Assembly: GCA_029556545.1 (NCBI GenBank)
Contig: JAKQEQ010000102.1
Span: 1-25,536 of the forward strand
Reading direction: 5' to 3'
Source of the DNA: Candidatus Hydrogenedentota bacterium
GTDB lineage: Bacteria; Hydrogenedentota; Hydrogenedentia; Hydrogenedentales; JAGMZX01
DNA length: 25,536 nucleotides
The position numbers were made by a program, and so were the translations under genes. The notes beneath the pieces were generated by a model. It saw nothing but the letters and a program-made list of their open reading frames with translations. It was not told the origin of the DNA and searched no databases. Below are positions 15,150 to 23,937 of this stretch, piece after piece. Every line of letters begins with the position of its first letter. Within the stretch, counting starts at the first letter, position 1.

Positions 15150-15966
15150 CGAGGGGGTCCGCTTCCTCGGGGTTCTTGGGGAAGATACGGATGTCGGCGA
15201 ACGCTTGATGTTGGTGCGCGCGGATGCGGTTCATCCGGCACAGCTCGAGTATGGCTAGGAACAGGCAGATCTTCTCGAGGTGGTCGTCGGTGGCGGCGCA
15301 TAACTCGGACCAGGTGACGCTGTTGCGTTCCTCGAGGAGATTCTCGATGCGGGTAATGCCCTGCTCGACGGAATAGGTCTCGGCCTGCACGCGCTGGATG
15401 TAGGGCTCGCGCACGTAGCGCAGCACGTTGCGAATGGCCTGGACGAGGTCGTAGAGGCTGACCTCGCTCAGTTCTTCTTCCTCGATGATTTCGGGCTGCG
15501 GTTTGGCGAATCGTGGGTAGCAGTCGGCGCGTGCTTCGGCCAAGTCGCCGAGTCTCTCGCCGAGGTCCCGAAATTTGCGGTATTCGAGGAGTTTCTCGAC
15601 TAATTCGAGGCGGGGGTCCTCTTCTTCGATTTCCTCGTCTTCGTCGCCCTCGACCTCGACGGGCAGGATCATGCGGGCCTTGATCTGGATGAGCGTGGCG
15701 GCGAGTACGAGGAATTCGCCGGCCACGTCGAGGTCTTCCTCGCGCAGCATCTCGAGGAAGCGCAAGTATTGCTCCGTCACCTGGACGATGGGGATATCGA
15801 AGATGTCAATCTCCTGGGTCTTGATGAGATAGAGGAGGACCTCGAACGGTCCCTCGAAGCGGTCTAATTGCAGGCGCAACACCTCATCGGCGGCCTCGTC
15901 GATGATGAAGCCGTCGGACTCGTTTTCCTTGGAAGGCGCTTGCTGTTCTGGTGCTTCTTCAGGCAT
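15133..15966 (-). CDS. scpA: Segregation and condensation protein A (ScpA kleisin)
   Basis: ScpA is the kleisin that bridges the SMC heads in the bacterial condensin complex with ScpB. The 277-residue protein begins with an acidic, low-complexity segment (about 1-28), then the kleisin N-domain signature LDRFEGPFEVLLYLIK (34-49) and DIFDIPIVQVTEQYL. It continues with helical VAGEFLVLAATLIQIKARMI, an acidic linker near residues 105-117, and a C-terminal winged-helix part (FLAILELCRMNRIRAHQHQAF). Length and order fit the family. scpB is not next to it; yraN follows, overlapping its end. The start ATG at 15966 has only a weak ribosome site. Confidence 0.93.
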   Translation of the reverse strand: MPEEAPEQQAPSKENESDGFIIDEAADEVLRLQLDRFEGPFEVLLYLIKTQEIDIFDIPIVQVTEQYLRFLEMLREEDLDVAGEFLVLAATLIQIKARMILPVEVEGDEDEEIEEEDPRLELVEKLLEYRKFRDLGERLGDLAEARADCYPRFAKPQPEIIEEEELSEVSLYDLVQAIRNVLRYVREPYIQRVQAETYSVEQGITRIENLLEERNSVTWSELCAATDDHLEKICLFLAILELCRMNRIRAHQHQAFADIRIFPKNPEEADPLDVALA

Positions 15967-16224
15967 GAAACCGCCGATTTGATGTGGCCACCGGTCGGGG
16001 ACCGGGAACCAGGGACCGGGGATCGGCAGGCATGGTAGCCTGATCGAGGGGGGTTCCGCAAACGGACCGGGAACGGGGCTTGCATGTCGCTCGGGGCCGT
16101 AGTATCGTCATGGGTGACGTGGGAACGCGGGGACGAAGCGCGTTGTGGCGCGGCGGACGTGGCAGCGTGGGCGCGTGCGCGCTCTCAAGGCGGGCATCGA
16201 CCCGCTCCGCGAGGGAGAGAGGAC
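15967..16224. other. Divergent intergenic region with GGGACCGGGAACC-type repeats
   Basis: This gap separates scpA from the permease gene. It holds imperfect copies of a GGGACCGGGAAC/GGGGATC motif (about 15997-16024 and 16064-16077). A weak promoter-like pair, TTGCAT (16080) and TATCGT (16103) with 17-base spacing, points to the permease. No reading frame here looks real. Confidence 0.5.
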
Positions 16225-17529
16225 ATGGAGGCGATAGACCGGTACTTCGGGATTCGTGCGTCGGGGTCGAGTTTTCGAGGGGAGATCATCGGGGGGCTGA
16301 CCACCTTCGCAACCATGAGTTACATCATTTTTGTGCAGCCGGCGGTGCTGACGGGCGCGGGGATGTCGAGCGGCTATGTCATGCTGGCCACGTGCCTATC
16401 GGCGGCGGTGGCGACGCTCTTGATGGGACTGGTGGCCCGATACCCGTTCGCGCTGGCCGCGGGCATGGGGGAGAACTTCCTTTTCGTGTACGTGTGCACG
16501 CAGGGAGAACGGGGCCTCGGCTTCAGTTGGCCGGCGGGGCTGGCCATCGTGTTGTTGTCCGGCGTGATCTTCCTGGGATTGTCGCTGTTCCAGTTTCGAG
16601 CACGTATTCTCAGGGTCTTTCCCGACGCGCTCAAGAACGCCATCGGCCCGGCTATCGGTGTGTTTATCGCGTTGGTCGGGTTCCAGTGGGGCCGTGTAAT
16701 CGTATCGGACGCGTGGACCATGGTGAAGCTGGGCAGTCTGCGCGATCCGGCGGCGCTCGTGACGCTCGGGGGCGTGGCGCTGACCGCCGCCTTGCTTGCG
16801 TGGAACGTGCGTGGCGCCATTCTCGTGGGGATTCTCGGGACCGCCGCTGTGGGGTGGGCCACGGGGTTAATCTCGCATCAGGCGGCGCCCCTGAACTGGG
16901 ATACGAGCACGTTCTTTAACCTGAATTTCGGGGAACTGCTGCAACATTGGGACAAGGCGCTTCTTGCGATTTTGCTTTTCTTCTTCCTGGACCTCTTCGA
17001 CACAGTGGGCACGCTCGTGGGCGTGGGCAAACAGGCCGGTTTCATTGGTGACGACGGAGAACTGCCCCGGGCGGACCGCGCGTTCTTTTCCGACGCTGCG
17101 GCGACATGCGCCGGGGCGCTTTTCGGGACGTCCACGGTGACCAGCTATATCGAGAGCGCGAGCGGCGTTGCCGCGGGCGCGCGGACGGGGTTCGCGTCGG
17201 TCGTAACAGCGGCATGCTTCCTGCTAGCGATGCTTGCGGCGCCGTTTCTCTCGATATCACAGGCCACCGTGGCGCCGGCGCTGATCGTGGTGGGATTTCT
17301 CATGATGGCGCCGTTGCGCAAGGTGAAGTGGGAGGATGTCACGGAGAGTTTTCCGGCGTTCATGACGTTGACCATGATGGTGTTCGGCTATGGCATCACT
17401 GAAGGTATCGCCATGGGCTGCATCTCATTCGTGGTCATCAAGACCCTGGCGGGGCGCTGGCGCGAGGTGCACCCGGTGATGTATGTCGTGGCGTTGGCGC
17501 TTGCGGCGCGTTACGGGTTCCTGCGATGA
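16225..17529 (+). CDS. AzgA/NCS2-type purine (xanthine/uracil family) permease
   Basis: The ATG at 16225 is preceded by a purine-rich GAGGGAGAGAGGAC. The open frame runs further up, but without family similarity. The 434-residue protein has about 12-13 hydrophobic segments. It carries the NCS2 AzgA-branch signatures FFFLDLFDTVGTLVGV (253-268) and GTSTVTSYIESASGVAAGAR (301-320). The N-terminal segment GLTTFATMSYIIFVQPAVL is also typical. AzgA-type members import adenine, hypoxanthine or guanine with protons across the inner membrane. In place of the usual GMGLNAYF-like motif it has GMGENFLF, a difference that may mark a different substrate. No purine enzyme gene is nearby. The next gene has its own promoter, so this one is probably monocistronic. 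Confidence 0.92.
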   Translation: MEAIDRYFGIRASGSSFRGEIIGGLTTFATMSYIIFVQPAVLTGAGMSSGYVMLATCLSAAVATLLMGLVARYPFALAAGMGENFLFVYVCTQGERGLGFSWPAGLAIVLLSGVIFLGLSLFQFRARILRVFPDALKNAIGPAIGVFIALVGFQWGRVIVSDAWTMVKLGSLRDPAALVTLGGVALTAALLAWNVRGAILVGILGTAAVGWATGLISHQAAPLNWDTSTFFNLNFGELLQHWDKALLAILLFFFLDLFDTVGTLVGVGKQAGFIGDDGELPRADRAFFSDAAATCAGALFGTSTVTSYIESASGVAAGARTGFASVVTAACFLLAMLAAPFLSISQATVAPALIVVGFLMMAPLRKVKWEDVTESFPAFMTLTMMVFGYGITEGIAMGCISFVVIKTLAGRWREVHPVMYVVALALAARYGFLR

Positions 17530-17565
17530 TTTCCATACTGAGTAGCTGTGCTAGTGGGCTTCGTG

Positions 17566-17594
17566 TTGACTGGGAAACGGCGGGGCCTTAGACT
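17566..17594 (+). promoter_or_regulatory. Sigma70-type promoter of the MshEN-HDOD gene
   Basis: TTGACT (17566-17571) and TAGACT (17589-17594) with a 17-base spacer. Transcription from about 17601 gives a leader of roughly 118 bases, which includes a small hairpin CTCCT/AGGAG near 17626-17641. Confidence 0.65.
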
Positions 17595-17718
17595 GCCTCT
17601 AAGGGCGAGATTCAGCCTTATCAATGCTCCTTGGGTCAGGAGTTGCTTGATTCAAGGAATGCTCGGGTAGGTGTACAGGCGGTCTCGTGTGGTTGCCGAG
17701 GCCAGAGGAATCGTGCAT

Positions 17719-19158
17719 ATGGCGTCCCCGGATCAAGGCCAGGAGAGGGGGGTCGGAACGGTCGGGGTTCAGACCGGGAAGAACGGCAGGAAGCGGATAG
17801 GCGAGTTGTTGATCGAGGAGGGCCTTATCACCGCGGGCCAGTTGCAGGAGGCGCTCGCGGTGCAACAGGAGAAGGGGGGGAAGGTGGTCGAGAACCTGAT
17901 CGCGCTGAATTACCTGGACGCCCGGTCCTTCCTGACGTTTCTCTCGCGGCAGCCGGGCATGGCCAGCATCGACCTGCTGAACTATACCATCCCCAGGGAA
18001 CTCATTGAGCTTGTCCCGGCGGCGTTCGCCCTGAAACACGAGGTGGTCCCTCTGGATAAGATGGGGCGGGACTTGACCGTGGGCATGGCGTGTCCGCTGG
18101 ATGCGGCGTCCATCGCGGAACTCGAGCAGACCACGGGCCTGCGCGTGCGGCCGTTGCTCGTCTCCATGAACGACGTGCGCGTCGCACTCGAACGGTATTA
18201 CGCGAAGCCGAAAGTCGTATCGCCGCTCGCCTATACGGAGAGTCTTGTCGAGCAGGCGCGCGTCGCGGCCCCGGTGTCGGCGCCGCGACCGGTGACGTTG
18301 TCGCGGGTGGAAACCGCGATAAGTCTCGAGGGGATCATGCACCTCGTGCGCAACGTGAAGGGACTGCCTGCCCTCCCCGAGACCGTGCATCGCGTGCGCG
18401 CCATGATAGACCGCCCGGAGACCTCGACGCGCGACATTGCGGAAGTTGTCGAGCAAGACCCGTCGTTGTCGGCGAAGTTGCTGAGTCTCGCGAACTCATC
18501 GGCTTACGGTTTCGCGCATCGGGTGGAGAACGTGACGAAGGCCGTAACACTGCTGGGCCTTCGGGAGACGTACTCCGTTGTGCTGACTTCGGCGGTAATC
18601 GATTACTTTGACGCCTCCAAGCACTTCGACTACAAGGCGTACTGGCGCTGGTCCGTCTTTTGCGCCACCGCCGCCCGCACCATTGCCGAGGCATGCCGGC
18701 ACAGAGACGCCGGCACCGCCTTCAGCGCCGGCTTGCTCCACGACCTCGGCCGTCTCGTCTTCGCCGAGGTAATCCCCGAGCGCTACGCCGCTATTGACCA
18801 GACCCTGCCAGACCGGGAGGTCATCGCCCTCGAAGAACGCCACTTCGGCGTGTCTCACCCCGAGATCGGATACCTCCTCGCCCTCGAATGGGCGCTGCCC
18901 GGCGAAATCATGACCGCAATGCGCTTCCATCATCAGCCCGTCCAGGCCGATGCGTGCCATGAACTCGTGGCCACCGTCGGCCTCGCCGCGGTCATGACGG
19001 ACGCCTACGGCCGGATCACGAAGGAGAATGTCAGAACGTTTGCCGAACAGTGCAAGGATATTCTGCATCTGCTGCGGATTACCGACAAAGACTTCATTCT
19101 CATTCTGGGCGAGACGGCCAAGGCCGCCAAACAGCGGCTTCAGGACTGGAAGCTCTGA
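17719..19158 (+). CDS. MshEN-HDOD signalling protein
   Basis: ATG at 17719 with AGAGGA nine bases upstream; the frame is open to a GTG at 17671, which lacks a ribosome site. The 479-residue protein has an MshEN/T2SSE_N domain at about 25-161 (KRIGELLIEEGLITAGQLQE, then FALKHEVVPLDK and LTVGMACPLD), a fold known in some ATPases to bind cyclic-di-GMP. After a Pro/Ala linker comes an HDOD domain at about 216-410 (LPALPETVHRV, SLSAKLLSLANSSAYGF, LLHDLGRLV). HDOD domains resemble HD phosphohydrolases but usually lack activity and act as protein-interaction modules in signalling and motility. No GGDEF or EAL domain is fused. It is cytoplasmic. The combination suggests an output protein that senses a nucleotide signal. 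Confidence 0.9.
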   Translation: MASPDQGQERGVGTVGVQTGKNGRKRIGELLIEEGLITAGQLQEALAVQQEKGGKVVENLIALNYLDARSFLTFLSRQPGMASIDLLNYTIPRELIELVPAAFALKHEVVPLDKMGRDLTVGMACPLDAASIAELEQTTGLRVRPLLVSMNDVRVALERYYAKPKVVSPLAYTESLVEQARVAAPVSAPRPVTLSRVETAISLEGIMHLVRNVKGLPALPETVHRVRAMIDRPETSTRDIAEVVEQDPSLSAKLLSLANSSAYGFAHRVENVTKAVTLLGLRETYSVVLTSAVIDYFDASKHFDYKAYWRWSVFCATAARTIAEACRHRDAGTAFSAGLLHDLGRLVFAEVIPERYAAIDQTLPDREVIALEERHFGVSHPEIGYLLALEWALPGEIMTAMRFHHQPVQADACHELVATVGLAAVMTDAYGRITKENVRTFAEQCKDILHLLRITDKDFILILGETAKAAKQRLQDWKL

Positions 19159-19173
19159 CGGACGGGTGCGATC

Positions 19174-19222
19174 GGGGACAGGCACGTCTCGCTCGCGGAC
19201 TCGCTCGCTTGTGCCAGTCCCC
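19174..19222. repeat. Palindromic intergenic element GGGGACAGGCAC...GTGCCAGTCCCC
   Basis: The arms at 19174-19185 and 19211-19222 pair at 11 of 12 positions. The loop contains CTCGCTCGC twice (19188-19196, 19200-19208). It begins 15 bases after the HDOD gene's stop and ends 35 bases before the next promoter. It looks like a REP-type mobile or processing element. It may also help end transcription, but it has no T-run. Confidence 0.75.
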
Positions 19223-19257
19223 TGCTGACCCCAGCTTCGTTGGCGGGTGCGATTCCA

Positions 19258-19286
19258 TTGACAAAGCAGCGTCATAGTGCTAGGTT
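19258..19286 (+). promoter_or_regulatory. Sigma70-type promoter of the M4 protease cluster
   Basis: A perfect -35 TTGACA (19258-19263), 17-base spacer and TAGGTT (19281-19286). The predicted start near 19293 lies about 37 bases above the ATG at 19330, which rules out the upstream in-frame TTG at 19240 as the start. Confidence 0.7.
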
Positions 19287-19329
19287 GAGGAGGGCGGGCG
19301 TATCTTCCTACAGCAGGGCACGGGAAGCC

Positions 19330-22300
19330 ATGTGGCGGTGTCGTGAAAATGCAGCGGACGCTGAGAGAACGATAGGAAAAGGCACGTCTCTTTTCAGCGC
19401 CCGCCATAGCCCGCCTCAGCGTTCTCGGAGTTTCTTCCTTCGTGTATCTATTGCGTTAGGGTTGACGGCCGCAATGGCCTGCCAGTTGGCCCTTGGGCAA
19501 GCGGCGCGGGATGCGGGGGCTGAAGCGCGGAGCGCCGCCCTCGAAGCCCTGATCGACGGCGCGGAACGGGGAGCGATCCCCGGCAATCTGCGGATCATCA
19601 ATGATCGGGACGGGTACGTGCGCGCCATTGCCGCTCCCCCCTCTTCGCATTTTCCCGTGACCGCGGGAAACGGCGTCTCACCGGCAGACAAGGCCCGGGC
19701 GTTCTTGAGGCAGTACCGCGCGCTATTCATGGACGATTCCGCGACCGTGGATTTCCTTGCCACACGGACGAAAACACGAGAAAAACACCGGTACGTCCGC
19801 CTACAGCAGACCTACGCGGGAATACCGGTCTTCGGCGCGGAACTGACGGTGCAACTGGACGATGCGAACGAGGTGGTGTATGCATTTGCGGACATCAAGC
19901 GTCGCACCGACGATCTTGGCGGCGGAGGCATCGCGCTTTCTCCCACCCTTTCCGCCGCGGATGCGCAGTCACGGGCGCTCGAACTGGCTTGGCCTGTTCC
20001 CGCGGGTCAACGCGGGGAGGACCAAGCCGAGAAGGGTGAGCCGGAACACCAGGTGCGCGGCTGGCTCCTCGGGCGGGATCGGGCGATTCCGTTGGAGGCC
20101 GGCCCGGCTACGCTTATGATCTACGCGCCGGAGGTTGTGGGGTCCGGGGGCCCGGCGCGCCTCGTCTGGCAAATGGTGCTCAATGCTGTGGATGATCCGG
20201 CGGTGGCGGAGTCGGTGTTGGTGGATGCGCATTCCGGGGAGATCGCGTTCCATTATCCGCTGGTCTATACCGCGTTGAACAGGCAGATCTATGATGCGAA
20301 CAATACAGCCAACGATCCCGGCACGCTCGTGCGTTCGGAGGGCGGCGCGCCGGTTGGTCTCGTGGACGCGAACAACGCTTACGACTATTTCGGGCACACG
20401 TATGCGTTTTATAGTTCGGAACACGGTCGCGACAGCATCAACAATGCGGGCATGACCTTGAGCGGCACGGTGCGGTACTGCCCGGAAGCCCCGTGCCCTT
20501 ACGCCAACGCTTTCTGGAGCGATTCGACGAATCGCATGTATTTCGGCGAGGGGTACGCGAGCGCGGACGACGTGGTCGCGCATGAATTGACGCACGGGGT
20601 GACGAGCTATGAGTCCAATCTGATCTATTTCAATCAGTCGGGCGCGATAAATGAATCTTTTTCCGACATGTGGGGGGAATGGGTCGATCAGACGAACGGC
20701 GCGGGAAATGACGCGCCCGGGGTGAAATGGTACATGGGCGAAGACCTGCCGATCGGCGCGATCCGTAACATGGCGAACCCGCCGGAATTTGGGGATCCCG
20801 ACCGGATGGGAAGCCCCTATTACAGCGCGAACATAGCGGACTTGGGCGCGGTCCACTGGAACAGCGGTGTAGGCAATAAATTGTGCTACCTCCTCACGGA
20901 CGGCGACACGTTCAATGGGCGCACGGTCACCGCAATGGGGATCGGGTCGACCGCGGACCTGTTCTACGAATGCCAGGCGAACCTGTTGACCAGCGCTTCG
21001 GATTACATGGATCTCTATGTTCTCCTCCTGCAGGCCGCCAATACCTTCGGCTATACACAGATGCAGACGAACAATCTGGTGGAAGCCTGTTTGGCCGTTG
21101 AACTCGGCGTGCAGCCCAATAAGCTGGCGGTCGGGGATTATGCAGGTTACTGGGGTTTCCCCATGTATACCCTGTACCACGATTCCCGGACGCAGTCCAT
21201 CTACCTGGCGAGCGAGATTGGGAGAAGCGGCAGGATTACGGCCGTGTCGCTGTATGTCACCACCGTGCCCGGGCAGCCGCTCAATAACTGGACCATCCGC
21301 ATGAAGACCACGGCGCTCAGTGCGTTCCCGGCGCCGGCGTCCATGGACGGCACGGGATGGACCGTCTGTTACCAAGCCAATGAAACGGTGAGTTCGACGG
21401 GACAGCGCACGTTTACGTTCTCGACGCCGTTCCAGTATGACGGCGCGAGCAACCTCATGATCGATTTCAGCCATAATAACACCTCCTATACCACCGCCGG
21501 CAGCTGTCTTGCGTTTGTCCCCGGAGGCTACCGGAGCGTTTACGCCTACAGCGACAGTACAAACGGGGATCCCCTGACGTGGTCGGGCACATCCTCGCCG
21601 TCGAAGACGCGGTCCACCGCGGTCCCCTGCGTAGCCCTCACGTTCAGCGCGGCAAGCGCGACCGTGACCAACGTGAGCAGCGTGCATGCGAACGGTTCCT
21701 TCACGGTGGGCGAGGTTATCGACATTGACGTTACCTTTGCCGTGCCGGTAAGCGTGACGGGCACGCCCAGGCTGGAGCTTGAGACAGGCAATATCAACCG
21801 CATGGCGACTTATCTGAGCGGCAGCGGGGGCGCGACGCTCACGTTCCGATACACTGTGGCCTCGGGCGACACCTCGCCCGATCTGGACTACACGAATGGC
21901 GGCGCGCTGCGGTTCAACGGAGGAACGATCAAGGATGTTTCGACACAGACGCTGGCAGTCCTCACCTTGCCCGCGCCCGGTGCGTCGGGCTCACTTGGCG
22001 CGAACAGGGCCATCGTCATCGACACCGCGGCGCCGACGGTATCGAGCGTGACGAGCAGTCTGGCGAATGGGACATATCCGGTGGGCCAGGTGGTCCCTGT
22101 GCAAGTCACGTTCGATGAGGCGGTCGTGTACATGGCCGGTACAGGGGTGGCGCAACTGCAATTGGAGACGGGAGTGACGGATCGGCAAGCCCCGTATGCC
22201 GGCGGAACCGGAACCGCGGGGCTTACGTTCAATTACACGGTTCAGCCGGGGGACATGTCGCCCGACCTCGAGTATTTCAGCACGGGCGCGCTGACGCTGA

Positions 22301-23301
22301 CGGGGACCGCCACCATCAAGGATGTCGCCGGCAACAATGCGGTGCTTACGTTGCCGGGTCTGGGTACGCCGGCCTCGCTTGGCGGGAGCAAGGACATCGT
22401 GATAGATACGACGGGGCCGCCGGGCACGGTCGATGCCGCCGCGAGCCCGCAGCCGGACCGCGACCTCCCGAACTGGAACGACACGGAAGCGGAGAAGATG
22501 AGCGTGCTGAAATTCCGCGTCAGCGATCAGGGAGTTGACGGCTGGCCCACGCTGATAGACCGAATTACGGTCTCCGTCTCCGGCACGGCGGGCAATGCGG
22601 CGAACGACATCGCCTGGGCGGAATTGCGCGATGCGTCGGTGCGCGTGGCGCTGGCGGCGTCCATCTCGAATACGCAGATTATCTTCGGCGCGCCGCCTAA
22701 CAGCGACAGCGTGGCCCAACTGACCACCGTTGCGGACAATGCGTTTGTCGAGTACACGGTCTATATCTATCTGAACACCGTGCTGATCGGGCAGCACGAC
22801 GAAACGTACGTATTCGCCATCGACGAGGACGGCGTCGGCACGGACGCCGGGAACAGTTCGCCGATGGGTCTGAACTCGGGCGCCGTGACGCCGGTGACTG
22901 GGACGCTGGTGATCCCGGCGCTGGGCATTACGGTGACGCCGGACGTGTGGAATATCGGGGCGAGCCCCCTCAGCCACGTCGTGACGGCCGGGCCCTTCAC
23001 GGTGCAGAATACAAGTACGGTGGCGGGGGACATTTCGATCAAGGGCGGCAACGGCAGCAACGGCTGGACGCTCGAGAACGCCGTTGGGCTGAACGCTTTC
23101 AAGGTCGAGGCGGACAAGGGTTTCAACGACAGCTATGAAACGACGCTTTCCACGGGCGAGCAGTCGTTCGCGGTGAATGTCCCCGTCTCGGGTGCGGAGA
23201 CGCTCGGGCTGCGCTACAGCGGCCCGAGCGGCGACAGCTTCGGCGCGGGGTTGCCGCAGGATTTCACGATTACGTTGAAGGTGTCGGCCTATGCGCCGTA
23301 A
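19330..23301 (+). CDS. Secreted thermolysin-like (M4) metalloprotease with Ig-like and small-subunit-like C-terminal modules
   Basis: ATG 19330 is set by the promoter just upstream; the leader before the hydrophobic signal core (about residues 38-56) is unusually long. Residues about 65-300 form the FTP/PepSY propeptide (RYVRLQQTYAGIPVFGAELT). The catalytic domain has HELTH with His418, Glu419 and His422, third ligand Glu442 in NESFSD, and His509 in VHWNSGV; the spacing matches thermolysin. Next come a beta-sandwich at about 610-772 (SIYLASEIG, LNNWTIRMK) and two Ig-like units at about 773-1020 (VDVTFAVPVSVTGTP, FRYTVASGDTSPDLDY). A linker region leads to a final module, 1197-1323, that repeats the next gene's mature protein (VTPDVWNIG ... 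FTITLKVSAYAP). The 1323-residue protein should be exported and self-processed. The last module may tether it to, or build it into, the structure formed by the small protein downstream. Confidence 0.9.
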   Translation: MWRCRENAADAERTIGKGTSLFSARHSPPQRSRSFFLRVSIALGLTAAMACQLALGQAARDAGAEARSAALEALIDGAERGAIPGNLRIINDRDGYVRAIAAPPSSHFPVTAGNGVSPADKARAFLRQYRALFMDDSATVDFLATRTKTREKHRYVRLQQTYAGIPVFGAELTVQLDDANEVVYAFADIKRRTDDLGGGGIALSPTLSAADAQSRALELAWPVPAGQRGEDQAEKGEPEHQVRGWLLGRDRAIPLEAGPATLMIYAPEVVGSGGPARLVWQMVLNAVDDPAVAESVLVDAHSGEIAFHYPLVYTALNRQIYDANNTANDPGTLVRSEGGAPVGLVDANNAYDYFGHTYAFYSSEHGRDSINNAGMTLSGTVRYCPEAPCPYANAFWSDSTNRMYFGEGYASADDVVAHELTHGVTSYESNLIYFNQSGAINESFSDMWGEWVDQTNGAGNDAPGVKWYMGEDLPIGAIRNMANPPEFGDPDRMGSPYYSANIADLGAVHWNSGVGNKLCYLLTDGDTFNGRTVTAMGIGSTADLFYECQANLLTSASDYMDLYVLLLQAANTFGYTQMQTNNLVEACLAVELGVQPNKLAVGDYAGYWGFPMYTLYHDSRTQSIYLASEIGRSGRITAVSLYVTTVPGQPLNNWTIRMKTTALSAFPAPASMDGTGWTVCYQANETVSSTGQRTFTFSTPFQYDGASNLMIDFSHNNTSYTTAGSCLAFVPGGYRSVYAYSDSTNGDPLTWSGTSSPSKTRSTAVPCVALTFSAASATVTNVSSVHANGSFTVGEVIDIDVTFAVPVSVTGTPRLELETGNINRMATYLSGSGGATLTFRYTVASGDTSPDLDYTNGGALRFNGGTIKDVSTQTLAVLTLPAPGASGSLGANRAIVIDTAAPTVSSVTSSLANGTYPVGQVVPVQVTFDEAVVYMAGTGVAQLQLETGVTDRQAPYAGGTGTAGLTFNYTVQPGDMSPDLEYFSTGALTLTGTATIKDVAGNNAVLTLPGLGTPASLGGSKDIVIDTTGPPGTVDAAASPQPDRDLPNWNDTEAEKMSVLKFRVSDQGVDGWPTLIDRITVSVSGTAGNAANDIAWAELRDASVRVALAASISNTQIIFGAPPNSDSVAQLTTVADNAFVEYTVYIYLNTVLIGQHDETYVFAIDEDGVGTDAGNSSPMGLNSGAVTPVTGTLVIPALGITVTPDVWNIGASPLSHVVTAGPFTVQNTSTVAGDISIKGGNGSNGWTLENAVGLNAFKVEADKGFNDSYETTLSTGEQSFAVNVPVSGAETLGLRYSGPSGDSFGAGLPQDFTITLKVSAYAP

Positions 23302-23350
23302 CTCACGGAGAATTCGCGATGAGACAATCCAGGCATAACTTCGGGAATCG

Positions 23351-23368
23351 CCCGCCCTGAGAAGCGGG
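23351..23368 (+). other. Small hairpin between protease and small-subunit genes
   Basis: CCCGC (23351-23355) pairs with GCGGG (23364-23368) across an 8-base loop in the 121-base gap. There is no T-run. It could act as a partial attenuator or message-stability element, but it is short and may be chance. Confidence 0.25.
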
Positions 23369-23422
23369 ACTTCGGCGTGCAACTTGAGGGTGCAGGGAAC
23401 AACATTCAGGAGGAAGAAGACG

Positions 23423-23893
23423 ATGAAAAGGGCAATTTGGACGATGGCGCTGGCAGCATGCCTGATGGGCGTGGCTTGGCAGGCGCGGGCCGCCGACACG
23501 GACACGATTACGGTAACCGTGTCGTTGGAGTCGGTCATCTCGGTGTCGGTGACACCGAATACGTGGAACATCGGCGCTGTCAGCCTGAGCGGATCGAGCG
23601 GGCCGGCGTCGTTCACGGCGACGGTGGGCAACACAGCGACGAAGCTCGAGATCATGGGGTCGAACGGTGCTGGCGGCTGGGCGATCGGCGCGACGGCGGG
23701 CGCGGACCAGTTCGTTGTCGCCGTATCGTCTCCGGCGATCACGTTGACGACCTCGTATCAAACACTTGACGCGAGCGTGGCCGCGTATGGGAACAAGGCG
23801 TTTGATCTGACCTACTCCGCGCCCACGAGCGACACCAAGGGTGCGGGCGTGGACCAGAGTTTCGCAATTACGCTGAAGGCCAGCGCGCCGTAA
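23423..23893 (+). CDS. Small secreted beta-rich protein, paralogue of the protease C-terminal module
   Basis: ATG 23423 has AGGAGG nine bases upstream, the strongest ribosome site in the window, which suggests high expression. The 156-residue product has a signal peptide (KRAIWTMALAACLMGVAWQ) with likely cleavage after the ARA at 21-23. The mature part of about 132 residues is rich in Val, Ser, Thr, Ala and Gly and has no Cys, as expected for a beta-sandwich. Landmarks are VTPNTWNIG (43-51), NGAGGW (81-86), LTYSAPTSDTKGAGVDQ (129-144) and FAITLKASAP at the end. The same landmarks occur in the same order in residues 1197-1323 of the upstream protease. The family is not firmly recognised. The TWNIG and ITLxxSAP elements recall camelysin/TasA-like or WxL-domain proteins. 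Probable structural or surface subunit. Confidence 0.85.
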   Translation: MKRAIWTMALAACLMGVAWQARAADTDTITVTVSLESVISVSVTPNTWNIGAVSLSGSSGPASFTATVGNTATKLEIMGSNGAGGWAIGATAGADQFVVAVSSPAITLTTSYQTLDASVAAYGNKAFDLTYSAPTSDTKGAGVDQSFAITLKASAP

Positions 23894-23937
23894 CGCGCGG
23901 ACAATAAGAAGGAACGAAGGAAAGGAGCGCTCGTAGC

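Noticed and set aside
19188-19208. The doubled CTCGCTCGC considered as an operator for the protease promoter.
   Set aside because: It lies in the loop of the palindromic element, about 50 bases above the -35 box, and is better explained as part of that element.
19969-21687. A 572-codon minus-strand frame opposite the M4 protease.
   Set aside because: The plus strand encodes an intact thermolysin active site; the minus frame shows only Arg/His-rich shadow composition.
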